64,000 nucleotides of DNA, taken from the NCBI GenBank assembly GCA_018711005.1, contig DVIT01000028.1, positions 1 to 64,000 on the forward strand, written 5' to 3'. The notes under the pieces are model-generated. The model saw only the letters and a list, made by a program, of their open reading frames with translations. It searched no databases and had not been told where the DNA came from. Both the position numbers and the translations under genes were made by a program. Positions within the stretch are counted from its first letter, which is position 1; each line of letters starts with the position of its first letter. Positions 8,132-15,566 of the stretch are shown here, piece after piece. This stretch comes from Candidatus Scybalocola faecigallinarum (GTDB taxonomy: Bacteria > Bacillota > Clostridia > Lachnospirales > Lachnospiraceae).

Positions 8132-8659
8132 TTATATATCCCGGCAAAAATATCCGTAAAACTTTTTATTGATCTTTAAATACTGAGGAAAATGCCCGGG
8201 CTCCATAAGCTTTGAAAACAGCCGGATCATTTCCTTTTCCCGCTCAAAAGGCCGGTTGGCCATGATAGCCGCTGCCATAGCATCGTAGCAGTCATACAGC
8301 TGCCCCCGCAGAGCCTCATATTCTTCCTTTGTATGTACATCATCCAGGGCCTTATGCTTAAAATACCCGGCCGGCTTTGTATAGTCGATGCCCTTCCACT
8401 CTGTCTGATAAGGATACACCGTAAAATCAATCAGCCGGTCCGGATTTTTAATAAGGATAGTGGCTGAGCAGTAAATGGGATAAATGGCGGTTTTTTCCTT
8501 TCCCGGCGTCCTGGAAAAATAAGGGATTGTCAACGCCAGCGCTTTTCCTGCCTGACGGATACATGGCCAGCCGGAGACCAGTCCCATGGGAATGGAACTT
8601 CTTCTGAAATCACTCCGGTTAAACTGCTTCACTATTTGAAAGATATTTATTTCACTCAT
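8132..8659 (-). CDS. Unknown protein (175 aa) in the dynamin/Hsp70 cluster
   Basis: I do not recognise a family. The protein is 175 residues, has no signal peptide or membrane segment, and reads as a mixed alpha/beta N-terminal half (VSGWPCIRQAGKALALTIPY, then IYPIYCSATILIKNPDRLID) with a helical C-terminal half (HTKEEYEALRGQLYDCYDAM). The ATG follows AGGAGGAG at ideal spacing, so it is a well-translated gene. It lies 51 nt after the peptidase-like gene and 90 nt before the larger dynamin-like gene, on the same strand, which points to a role in the same system. Confidence 0.7.
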   Translation of the reverse strand: MSEINIFQIVKQFNRSDFRRSSIPMGLVSGWPCIRQAGKALALTIPYFSRTPGKEKTAIYPIYCSATILIKNPDRLIDFTVYPYQTEWKGIDYTKPAGYFKHKALDDVHTKEEYEALRGQLYDCYDAMAAAIMANRPFEREKEMIRLFSKLMEPGHFPQYLKINKKFYGYFCRDI

Positions 8660-8710
8660 ATGACTCTCCTCCTGAATTATTCTCTCCTTACCCGTAGGTC
8701 TCTGCCATAA

Positions 8711-9823
8711 TTAAGCGTAGGCTTCTACCATAAAACAGCCGCTGTCTTCCCAGGCATCCACAAAAGCATCCATTGGGACCATGGCGCCGCCTCCATTGGA
8801 CGCCCCGGGATCATTAATGATCACCATAGGTTCTGCCGGATTACTGTAATCAATGCCGGTTACCTGGATGGCATGATCCGCGTCCATGCCCGGGCCAAAC
8901 ATTTCTTCATTTTCCCCGCTCCACAGCTCGCCGCTGTCAACCCCAACGATCACCTGTCCGCCGCTGGCCAGACACTGCTCAATATCAGACATGGTGCTGC
9001 CCATGTTCTGCTCCACATGTAACCCCATATGCGCCAGGATATTTCCCACATCCTCCATGGTCGTCCCGCCTTCCAGATCATACCAGCCATTTTCCTCTGC
9101 CAGCTCCCTTAATTCTCCTTCGGAAAATTCCTGTCCGGTCAGCTGCTCAAGGACAAATTCCTGGGATGCCACAGCGCAGCTGGTGCCTGTTTCCTGCCAG
9201 TGCCAGTTCTCCATGTTTCCCGCCGGATCTCCCACAATACTGTCCATATCCGCCTGAGAAGGATCAAAAGTTTCATAAGCCGGGGCCGCGCCGCTGTCCT
9301 CAGGATAAATGGGGGAATACTGATCCACCGGCTCCATGGTTCCGTTTCCGTCTGTATCCATAAATTCTCCGGAAGCCTCAAAAATCCCGTCCCCGTTATA
9401 ATCCTCCGCTGTAATCATGTAATCTGCCTGGCCGTCTCCATTAAAATCCGAAACCGTTGTGGCAGAATAATAATCCATGATCCCATCCAGGTCTGTATCC
9501 GACGCAATCTCCGTCTGCACCGTATCCACAATGCCGTCTCCGTCCAGATCCAGCTGCTGCTCCACCACCAGGGTCTCCGCGATTCCGTCCCCATTTAAGT
9601 CCTCCTGGGACTGAAACAGCAGTCCATCCATGATCCCATCCCCATCCAGGTCCACCGGCGTACCGGCGCTGACCGGCTGGTACATTTCCATAGGATCCTG
9701 GTCTGCGTGCTGAGGCTGGTACATCTCCATAGGATCCTGATCTGCGTGCTGGGGCTGATACATCTCAAGATCATCATCTCCGCCATCGCCTAAACCGATC
9801 AAATCTAAAAAATCTTCAAACAT
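8711..9823 (-). CDS. C39-like cysteine peptidase domain with Ca-binding-type repeats, cytosolic
   Basis: The protein has 370 residues and no signal peptide. Residues 24-50 hold two and a half copies of QHADQDPMEMYQP. Residues 57-165 hold six to seven acidic loops of the D-x-D/N-G-D-G type (DLDGDGIMD, DLNGDGIAE, DYNGDGIFE), like EF-hand/thrombospondin type 3 calcium loops. Residues 205-368 form a papain-fold C39-like domain with Q210, C216 (TGTSCAVAS), H317 (DHAIQVTGID) and D338 (INDPG) as the likely catalytic set. C39 domains usually process leader peptides at double-Gly sites; here the domain may cleave or bind a cluster protein in a Ca-dependent manner, which is inference. It is the first gene of the run. 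The ATG follows AAAGGAGCG. Confidence 0.8.
   Translation of the reverse strand: MFEDFLDLIGLGDGGDDDLEMYQPQHADQDPMEMYQPQHADQDPMEMYQPVSAGTPVDLDGDGIMDGLLFQSQEDLNGDGIAETLVVEQQLDLDGDGIVDTVQTEIASDTDLDGIMDYYSATTVSDFNGDGQADYMITAEDYNGDGIFEASGEFMDTDGNGTMEPVDQYSPIYPEDSGAAPAYETFDPSQADMDSIVGDPAGNMENWHWQETGTSCAVASQEFVLEQLTGQEFSEGELRELAEENGWYDLEGGTTMEDVGNILAHMGLHVEQNMGSTMSDIEQCLASGGQVIVGVDSGELWSGENEEMFGPGMDADHAIQVTGIDYSNPAEPMVIINDPGASNGGGAMVPMDAFVDAWEDSGCFMVEAYA
9683..9766 (-). repeat. 39-bp direct repeats within the peptidase gene
   Basis: Two full 39-bp units and part of a third encode QHADQDPMEMYQP in tandem. They differ by a few silent changes (GGCTGGTACATCTCCATAGG against GGCTGATACATCTC), so the protein repeat is under selection or the duplication is not recent. 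Confidence 0.7.
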
Positions 9824-9841
9824 ACAAGACGCTCCTTTCCT

Positions 9842-9858
9842 GCTGTGTTTCCCACAGC
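9842..9858 (-). promoter_or_regulatory. Leader hairpin upstream of the cluster's first gene
   Basis: GCTGTG-TTTCC-CACAGC forms a 6-bp stem just upstream of the ribosome-binding site of the first gene. An AT-rich stretch with TATATA lies directly upstream of it and could be the -10, but I see no convincing -35. Confidence 0.35.
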
Positions 9859-9962
9859 ATATATACTTTGTTTAGATAAACTTATTGTACTATCCGGAAA
9901 AAAATCTGTCTTAAATACGGAAAATTCGGATATGGATCCGGAAAAAACGGCGCCTTTATCAC

Positions 9963-9991
9963 AAAAAGAGCTGGCCCATAAAGGCAGGCCA
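9963..9991 (-). terminator. Weak terminator after the LytTR gene
   Basis: On the minus strand TGGCC and GGCCA form a short stem followed by GCTCTTTTTG. It would separate the LytTR regulator from the downstream cluster, but the stem is only about 5 bp. Confidence 0.4.
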
Positions 9992-10026
9992 TATTCCTAA
10001 AAACCTGTCTGCGATCGATCCATTCC

Positions 10027-10755
10027 TTACGTTTCCGAATGAATAAATCGCTCATATATCTCCTTTGCCTGGCTGTACATCCGCCGGCTGATCAGGATCT
10101 CCTCATTGGAATATAAAATAAATACATGATTTTTTGTGTCCAAACATCGGATCATGTGCATGTTTACAATATAGCTTTGGTGGCATCTTAAGAAAAAATC
10201 CGGCAAAACCTTTCCTATATCATCCAGTTTTGCGGTAAATATGTAATTTCTGGCATTTCTGGTCTGATACAAAATCACCTTTTTAGCATTACTTTCAAAA
10301 TAACAAATCTCGTCAAAAGGCAGACGCATTTGCTCACCTTCAAATTTAAACGGAAAATACAGTTTTCGTTCCTGCTTCTGGTGCCAGGCCACCAGCACCT
10401 TTAAACACTGTAAAATCTGTTCAGATGCATTAGGATCGCTGATAAACCCGGATGGCCGGATGAAAAGGGTCTTCACGAGGCCGGAAATATCCGGTCCCAT
10501 ATACACCCAGGAGCCTCTCAGACTGCAGTCCCTGAAATAGGCCGCCAGCTTAAATCCAAGTTCATACCGGGAAAAATCAACGAAAAAAATATCTTCCTCT
10601 GAAGCAGACTTTAAAAGATATTTCGCCGCATCTTCAAATTTTGCGCAAGCCATCAGTCGGAAGGTAATCCGCTCCCTTCGGAAATATCCTGCCATGGTTT
10701 CATATATCTGCTTTAAGCGATCCATTTTTTCATAATAGATAAACACACGTACCAT
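10027..10755 (-). CDS. LytTR-family DNA-binding regulator with degenerate receiver
   Basis: From the ATG that follows AGGAGG the protein has 242 residues. The C-terminal 100 residues are a LytTR domain: FEGEQMRLPFDEICYFES, then FTAKLDDIGKVLPDFFLRCH and QSYIVNMHMIRCLDTKNHVF, ending in ISRRMYSQAKEIYERF. LytTR proteins bind paired 9-bp direct repeats. The N-terminal part has a receiver-like size (about 120 residues), but the usual acidic pair at the end of strand 1 is replaced by VFIYYEKMD, so phosphorylation is doubtful. No histidine kinase is nearby. It lies upstream of and on the same strand as the dynamin/Hsp70 cluster, which makes it the natural candidate regulator of that cluster; this is inference. 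Confidence 0.85.
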   Translation of the reverse strand: MVRVFIYYEKMDRLKQIYETMAGYFRRERITFRLMACAKFEDAAKYLLKSASEEDIFFVDFSRYELGFKLAAYFRDCSLRGSWVYMGPDISGLVKTLFIRPSGFISDPNASEQILQCLKVLVAWHQKQERKLYFPFKFEGEQMRLPFDEICYFESNAKKVILYQTRNARNYIFTAKLDDIGKVLPDFFLRCHQSYIVNMHMIRCLDTKNHVFILYSNEEILISRRMYSQAKEIYERFIHSET

Positions 10756-10944
10756 TGCGTCAGTCCTCCTGATATTGACCATATACGTACAAGACGTCTC
10801 TGACAAGGGAAGGACGGCAAAATATAATATACGGCGGCAAAAAATTATTTCTGTACACAGATAAGCAATAACCTGCACTCACCCCTGTAAAAATTTTTCT
10901 TCGTATTGACTTTTCCCCCAAATCGTGATAACCTTATAAAATCT

Positions 10945-11035
10945 GATTGAGGGAGTAGCAAGCGCCTGCTGCGCAGCAAGTCAACATACTGGCCCGACCG
11001 CCTGGCTTGCTTTAATATGCGAGACTCATGTATGA
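10945..11035 (+). ncRNA. yybP-ykoY (Mn2+) riboswitch
   Basis: The leader has the two conserved blocks of the yybP-ykoY class: GAGGGAGTAGC at the 5' side and ATGCGAGACTCATG at the 3' side, with paired arms between them (CGCCTGCTGCGCAGCAAG and GCCTGGCTTGC). The class binds Mn2+ and usually turns on export genes. The downstream gene is mntP, a Mn2+ exporter, which fits. A strong intrinsic terminator lies 42 nt further on, so control is probably by transcription termination. A possible -35 (TTGACT) begins at 10906, but the -10 is unclear. Confidence 0.85.
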
Positions 11036-11076
11036 CCGTTTTGTGCTGTACATGGATCTCTTTTTTTATGTATCGG

Positions 11077-11115
11077 ACTCAGGTACAGCTGACACGGCTG
11101 TATCTGAGTTTTTTA
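11077..11115 (+). terminator. Riboswitch expression-platform terminator
   Basis: ACTCAGGTACAGC and GCTGTATCTGAGT pair around a 7-nt loop and are followed by TTTTT. It lies between the riboswitch aptamer and mntP, 127 nt before the start codon, where an attenuator is expected. Mn2+ binding would be expected to prevent its formation. Confidence 0.85.
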
Positions 11116-11241
11116 TATTTCCGGGTATTATTTCAATATCCCGGCGCATAAAATCCCTCCAGGCAGGGAGGTGGAACATTCGTAAATCGAACATTTTCAA
11201 GGAATTTCATAAAAAAACAATAAAAATTGGAGGAAGAAAAA

Positions 11242-11823
11242 ATGGATTTTATGTTTTTTCTTAACGCTGTCGCCTTTGGCGTCGGCCTTGCCATGGACGC
11301 CTTCTCTGTCTCCATGGCCAACGGTCTTAACGAGCCAACTATGCGGAAACGCAAAATGTGCGCGATTGCAGGCACATTTACATTCTTCCAGACATTAATG
11401 CCGCTTTTAGGATACTTCTGTGTCCACACCATCGCCAGCCTTTTTGAGGCCTTCCAGAAGTTTATCCCATGGATCGCCCTGATTCTGCTCTGTTTTATCG
11501 GCGGAAAAATGCTTTTAGAAGGAATCCGCAATAAAGACGGGGATGTGGAAACGCCTGCCGTAGGCTTCAGCGCACTGATCGTCCAGGGTATCGCCACATC
11601 TATCGACGCTCTGTCTGTAGGCTTTACCATTGCCGAACTTTCATGGGCCGAGGCCATCATCGAGGCTCTGATCATTGGCGCGGTTACCTTTGTCATCTGC
11701 CTGGGCGGCGTATTCATTGGCAGGAAGTTTGGAACAAAGCTTGCCAATAAAGCTTCCATTTTAGGCGGCATTATCCTTATATTTATCGGCATTGAAATAT
11801 TTGTCAGTGGAATGATCGGCTGA
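11242..11823 (+). CDS. mntP: Manganese efflux pump MntP
   Basis: The protein has 193 residues and six predicted membrane segments. It shows the two internal repeats of MntP: GVGLAMDAFSVSMANGL near the N-terminus and GIATSIDALSVGFTIAELSW in the middle, with the conserved Asp residues of the transport path. MntP exports Mn2+ across the cytoplasmic membrane. The ATG follows TTGGAGGAAG; a TTG five codons upstream overlaps this site and is not a likely start. The upstream yybP-ykoY riboswitch agrees with Mn2+-dependent expression. Confidence 0.95.
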   Translation: MDFMFFLNAVAFGVGLAMDAFSVSMANGLNEPTMRKRKMCAIAGTFTFFQTLMPLLGYFCVHTIASLFEAFQKFIPWIALILLCFIGGKMLLEGIRNKDGDVETPAVGFSALIVQGIATSIDALSVGFTIAELSWAEAIIEALIIGAVTFVICLGGVFIGRKFGTKLANKASILGGIILIFIGIEIFVSGMIG

Positions 11824-11950
11824 GAAAATAAGAAAGTTTATAAAGAAATCATCCCGGCCGCAATATTTGCGGCAATCGTTTAAAGAAAGGAATACAATTA
11901 TGATATACGGATCACAAATACCTGTCTGTCTGATACAGCAAGTCTGTCCC

Positions 11951-11985
11951 AAAAAACAAAGCATCTCCGGCTTAGCCGGAGATGC
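11951..11985 (-). terminator. Terminator downstream of the spore protein gene
   Basis: GCATCTCCGGC and GCCGGAGATGC form an 11-bp perfect stem with a 3-nt loop; on the minus strand it is followed by TTTGTTTTTT. It lies about 95 nt past the stop of the small spore protein gene and may also stop mntP transcription from the other side. Confidence 0.85.
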
Positions 11986-12078
11986 CCTGTAAAATTAATC
12001 CATATTCAGGATCTTTTCCCAAAGGCAGGTTTCAGTCTGATGACTTCGTTTTCCCCTGCCTGGAAACCAGCACAATGA

Positions 12079-12312
12079 TTACATGCCGGAATTCTGTCCG
12101 GACATCTGTTCTTCCTGTCTCTTGATCATACGGCGAACCATCTCTCCGCCAATAGATCCGGTCTGAGCGCTGGTCAGATCGCCATTATAGCCCTGCTTTA
12201 AATTTACGCCCAGCTCATTGGCAATCTCCATTTTAAATCTGTTCATTGCTTCTTTTGCTTCAGGTACTTCCATACGGCTGCCGTTGGAACCTGTTCCGCT
12301 TGTGTTTGACAT
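12079..12312 (-). CDS. Alpha/beta-type small acid-soluble spore protein
   Basis: The 77-residue protein has the two signature blocks of alpha/beta SASPs: EAKEAMNRFKMEIANELGV followed by GGEMVRRMIKRQEEQM, with GDLTSAQTGSIGG between them. The block around ELGV-GGEMVRRM covers the usual Gpr protease recognition and DNA-contact regions, although the exact cleavage sequence is not obvious. SASPs coat DNA in the forespore and are used as amino acid store on germination. The gene is normally driven by sigma-G; I could not assign the promoter with confidence. The ATG follows GGAGGAAAAGACC. Its presence is direct evidence that the organism belongs to a spore-forming lineage. Confidence 0.93.
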   Translation of the reverse strand: MSNTSGTGSNGSRMEVPEAKEAMNRFKMEIANELGVNLKQGYNGDLTSAQTGSIGGEMVRRMIKRQEEQMSGQNSGM

Positions 12313-12414
12313 GGTCTTTTCCTCCATATAAGATAATAGATTTATCAGACATATTTATGTCTGTAATGGTATTATCTGCAATACGTGCAATTATATGTTG
12401 GAAGTTTGTTACAG

Positions 12415-12885
12415 TCAGACAATCAGGCCATAGTCCGCAGGATCCGCCTGGCTTAACGTGCTGTTATGATATTTCGGCGACCATGTCACTTCATCGCCAA
12501 ACCAGTCCAGGGGCAAAAAATCCTGAGCCTCCTCTGTCGTGCCAAACTCAACCTCAGCGACCACCAGACCGGTAAAGGCCCCCTCAAATATGTCCAGCTC
12601 AACGTTCAAATATTCGCTTATAGGAATACAGTACCGTTTTTTCGTAATGAGATTACCGTCAGTCTTGGCCTTTAAATGCCCATAAGCATCTTCGTTTAAA
12701 GGCAGATTATATTCGGAACGGGTCATCAAGCCGGCAGATTTATAGGTCAGGTAATACTCATGATCCTGGCGCCTTATACGGACTACAGGATCTGTACATA
12801 AATATCCCTGCTCGATCTGGTGACAGGGATATGCCGCCAGATCCTCAGGCAGTTTTTTAACGAGGAACTTTCTCTCAATTTCCAT
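12415..12885 (-). CDS. CYTH-domain triphosphate tunnel metalloenzyme
   Basis: The 156-residue protein starts MEIERKFLV, the EIERKFLV motif that defines CYTH/triphosphate tunnel enzymes, followed by IEQGYLC, VVRIRRQ, YYLTYKSAG, LITKKRYCIP, VELDIFEG and LVVAEVEF, which are the alternating basic and acidic tunnel strands that bind a triphosphate and metal ions. Stand-alone bacterial members mostly hydrolyse inorganic tripolyphosphate; adenylate cyclase or thiamine triphosphatase activity occurs in some. Length fits the single-domain class. It lies 52 nt after the citrate synthase gene on the same strand. Confidence 0.9.
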   Translation of the reverse strand: MEIERKFLVKKLPEDLAAYPCHQIEQGYLCTDPVVRIRRQDHEYYLTYKSAGLMTRSEYNLPLNEDAYGHLKAKTDGNLITKKRYCIPISEYLNVELDIFEGAFTGLVVAEVEFGTTEEAQDFLPLDWFGDEVTWSPKYHNSTLSQADPADYGLIV

Positions 12886-12937
12886 AATGCATTATTCTCC
12901 ATCATCCGCAGATGCAAGCCCCATAAACAGGAATGGC

Positions 12938-14302
12938 TTAGCGTTTTTCAAGAGGCACATAAGGCAAATGCTCCTGAACCGCCTTGTATGCCGGACGGAT
13001 GATCTTATCCGAATTGATCAATTCTTCAATACGGTGGGCGCTCCAGCCGACAATACGGGCTGTAGCAAACATAGGTGTAAACAATTTTGTAGGAAGATCC
13101 AGCATACTGTACACAAATCCGCTGTAAAAGTCCACATTGGCGCTGACGCCTTTGTAGATGCGCCGTTCTTCTCCGATCACCTCCGGAGCCAGACGCTCGA
13201 TCATGGAATACAGTTCAAAGTCACTTTCTCTGTGCTTTTCAACAGCCAACTTTTCAACAAATGCTTTAAAGATCGTCGCTCTTGGGTCTGAAATAGAATA
13301 TACGGCATGGCCCATACCATAGATCAGGCCCTTTTTATCAAAGGCTTCCTTGTGGAGCAGCTTTTTCAGATAACCTCTTACTTCCTCTTCGTCCTTTGGA
13401 TCTGTTAAATGCTCCTTCATATCGTGGAACATTTCCACAACCTTAATATTCGCTCCGCCGTGCTTCGGTCCCTTTAAAGAACCCAGGGCAGCTGCAATAG
13501 TCGAATAGGTGTCTGTACCGGAAGATGAAACCACATGCGTGGTAAACGTAGAGTTGTTTCCGCCGCCATGATCCATATGGAGTACCAGGGCAAGATCCAG
13601 CACAGTGGCTTCCATAGGCGTATAACTCATATCCGGACGAAGCATACGCAGGATATTTTCTGCAGTAGAAAGCTCCGGATCCGGATTATGTATATAGAAG
13701 CTGTCACCGCAAATGTAGTGATTATACGCCTGATATCCATAAACAGACAGCATTGGGAATACACTGATCAGCATCAGTGACTGACGCAGAACATTAGGTA
13801 TGGTCGTATCGTCCGGCTTATCATCATAGGCATATAAAGTCAGGACGCTGCGGGCCAGCGTGTTCATCATGTCGTTGCTGGGCGCCTTCATGATCACATC
13901 ACGCACAAAATTTGTGGGAAGTGAACGATAAGACGACAGTACATCTTTAAATTCCTTCAGTTGGGTCATATCCGGCAGCGTGCCAAACAAAAGCAGGTAA
14001 GCGACCTCCTCAAATCCAAACCGCTTTTCACTGATAAATCCGTGGACAATATCATTGATACTGATTCCCCGGTAATACAGCTCACCATCGCAGGGTACGG
14101 ACTTTCCGTCCACAACTTTCGATGAGATAATATCGGAAATATGTGTCAGACCTGCCACAACACCTTTTCCGTTAATGTCTCGAAGGCCCCTCTTTACGTC
14201 GTACTTTGTGTAAAGCTCCGGATTGATCACACCACTTTCATTGCACTTCCCGGCATATTCGAGAATCTCCGGTGTAATTTCATTAATGTCTCTCTCAGCC
14301 AT
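12938..14302 (-). CDS. gltA: Citrate/2-methylcitrate synthase
   Basis: The 454-residue protein has the citrate synthase domains: GELYYRGISINDIVHGF near residue 80, HMDHGGGNNSTFTTHVVSSS with the first active-site His region, GSLKGPKHGGANIKVVEM with the second, GMGHAVYSISDPRA with the third, and SANVDFYSGFVYSML with the catalytic Asp. It condenses oxaloacetate and acetyl-CoA, feeding 2-oxoglutarate and glutamate synthesis in an organism that probably has an incomplete TCA cycle. The ATG follows GAGAGGTGGGTGG. The CYTH gene follows closely. Use of propionyl-CoA as alternative substrate cannot be excluded. Confidence 0.95.
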   Translation of the reverse strand: MAERDINEITPEILEYAGKCNESGVINPELYTKYDVKRGLRDINGKGVVAGLTHISDIISSKVVDGKSVPCDGELYYRGISINDIVHGFISEKRFGFEEVAYLLLFGTLPDMTQLKEFKDVLSSYRSLPTNFVRDVIMKAPSNDMMNTLARSVLTLYAYDDKPDDTTIPNVLRQSLMLISVFPMLSVYGYQAYNHYICGDSFYIHNPDPELSTAENILRMLRPDMSYTPMEATVLDLALVLHMDHGGGNNSTFTTHVVSSSGTDTYSTIAAALGSLKGPKHGGANIKVVEMFHDMKEHLTDPKDEEEVRGYLKKLLHKEAFDKKGLIYGMGHAVYSISDPRATIFKAFVEKLAVEKHRESDFELYSMIERLAPEVIGEERRIYKGVSANVDFYSGFVYSMLDLPTKLFTPMFATARIVGWSAHRIEELINSDKIIRPAYKAVQEHLPYVPLEKR

Positions 14303-14812
14303 AAGCCACCCACCTCTCTGATAATATAAAAAATAGTAAAAGTCATCCTCTGAAAAATGATTCAGCCGGACTTTTAATACAATGATAACATTTTTACAGG
14401 TACGTCCTGGGGATTAAATATATCCTGTCAAAAAAGCTTTCACCATAAACGCTTTCCCGACAAGATCCATGAAATGAATAAAAAACTATATGTCACATGA
14501 AATCAGGCTATAGATATGTCCTCCACAATATCTTCTGCCTGTTGTAGATGAATTGAATTGATTACATAATTATAAATAATATCGTTTGCTTGCTTTCAAT
14601 CGTCCATATAGTACCCTCTGAATATCATCTGTTTTTTATAAAAACACTCTGTTCTATCATTATAAATGAAATGTCTTAAAATTGTCAACCTTTTAATCCT
14701 ATTTTCGCAACATTGCAACAACTATTCAGCCAGACATCCGGACGAGCAAAAGAACTGTTTATTTGCTCAAGATTCTTTGTCCGTCCGGACATACGGCCTT
14801 TACCCAGCTGTT
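14303..14812. other. Intergenic stretch between citrate synthase and DUF1540 genes
   Basis: This 510-base, AT-rich stretch must carry the citrate synthase promoter (minus strand). Several AT-rich hexamers near 14320-14335 could be the -10, but none has a matching -35 that I trust. I see no open reading frame with a ribosome-binding site and no conserved RNA motif. Its only clear structure is the inverted repeat at 14738-14788. Confidence 0.5.
14738..14788 (-). terminator. Stem-loop downstream of the DUF1540 gene
   Basis: Two nested inverted repeats, CCGGAC/GTCCGG and GAGCAAA/TTTGCTC, form an interrupted stem 25 nt past the DUF1540 stop codon. There is no clean U-tract, so it may be a weak terminator or 3' end stabiliser. 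Confidence 0.4.
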
Positions 14813-15130
14813 TTATCTGGCTTTAAAGGTTGAACAGCGTGTCTCGTCACAAACACAGGCACTTGGCCCGGAAATACAGACTTCTTTGGCCTGACAGCGG
14901 TAATCTTCATTGTAGACACAGTTACATGCCTTGCACTCAATATCTACGGACGGATTTTTTTCATGGCTGCGGCAGCTGTTGACAGCGTTTTCTCTCCGCT
15001 CCTGGAAATTATCGCAGCAGGTTTCCGACTCTGTTTTTGCATTAATGCCGCCTACGCAAATATGAGATATACAGCAATAAGGACTTTCATTGTGCATACA
15101 GTTTTTTGCATTACATTTTAAATTTGTCAT
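14813..15130 (-). CDS. Tandem DUF1540 protein
   Basis: The 105-residue, Cys-rich protein holds two DUF1540 units: CNAKNCMHNESPYCCISHIC followed by TCCDNF (residues 5-41) and CKACNCVYNEDYRCQAKEVC followed by CDETRCSTF (about 66-101). The spaced cysteines suggest metal (probably zinc) binding. DUF1540 proteins are common in Clostridia and often small and duplicated; the function is not established. The ATG follows AAGGAGGAATG. Confidence 0.88.
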   Translation of the reverse strand: MTNLKCNAKNCMHNESPYCCISHICVGGINAKTESETCCDNFQERRENAVNSCRSHEKNPSVDIECKACNCVYNEDYRCQAKEVCISGPSACVCDETRCSTFKAR

Positions 15131-15210
15131 AAATCATTCCTCCTTACCTTCATTAGGATGACCCGACCACTTAAAATTTATACATTCAGCCCTGAAAGCA
15201 TCAAAAACTG

Positions 15211-15239
15211 TTGACAAAGCCGCCGCTGTTTGCTATGAT
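15211..15239 (+). promoter_or_regulatory. Sigma-70-type promoter of the Gln-Lys-Leu tRNA operon
   Basis: TTGACA, a 17-nt spacer and TATGAT lie 30 nt upstream of the tRNA-Gln gene. This is a near-consensus promoter in the right position. Confidence 0.88.
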
Positions 15240-15268
15240 TAATATCGCTTTAAAAAATGAATTTTTAT

Positions 15269-15341
15269 TGGGCTATCGCCAAGCGGTAAGGCACAGGACT
15301 TTGACTCCTGCATTACGTTGGTTCGAATCCAACTAGCCCAG
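15269..15341 (+). tRNA. tRNA-Gln (TTG anticodon)
   Basis: Acceptor arms TGGGCTA/TAGCCCA, a GGTTCGAATCC T-arm and an anticodon loop CTTTGAC with TTG at the centre. It is first of three co-oriented tRNAs. No CCA is encoded. Confidence 0.95.
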
Positions 15342-15379
15342 CTTGCAGGGTAATCCGTTACCCTGCATTTATATTGTAT

Positions 15380-15452
15380 GGGATATTAGCTCAGTTGGTA
15401 GAGCACCAGACTTTTAATCTGGGTGTCCGGGGTTCGAACCCCCGATGTCTCA
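15380..15452 (+). tRNA. tRNA-Lys (TTT anticodon)
   Basis: Begins GGGATATTAGCTCAGTTGG, has the loop CTTTTAA with anticodon TTT and a GGGGTTCGAACCCC T-arm. The acceptor stem has two G-T pairs. No CCA is encoded. Confidence 0.95.
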
Positions 15453-15460
15453 TTTAATAT

Positions 15461-15540
15461 GCGGATGTGGCGGAACTGGCAGACGCGCCAGACTTAGGAT
15501 CTGGTACTTCGGTGTGCAGGTTCGATTCCTGTCATCCGCA
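15461..15540 (+). tRNA. tRNA-Leu (TAG anticodon)
   Basis: Acceptor arms GCGGATG/CATCCGC, anticodon loop CTTAGGA with TAG, a short class II-type variable arm (TACTTCGGTGTG) and AGGTTCGATTCCT T-arm. It ends the plus-strand tRNA trio. Confidence 0.95.
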
Positions 15541-15566
15541 TTTTATTTTTATTATCTTTTGGTTTT

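Noticed and set aside
11900-11992. 31-codon reading frame (MIYGSQIPVC...) with AAAGAAAGG ahead of it, after mntP
   Set aside because: Its 3' half overlaps the perfect terminator stem of the spore protein gene, the site spacing is poor and the sequence shows no family. It is more likely chance.
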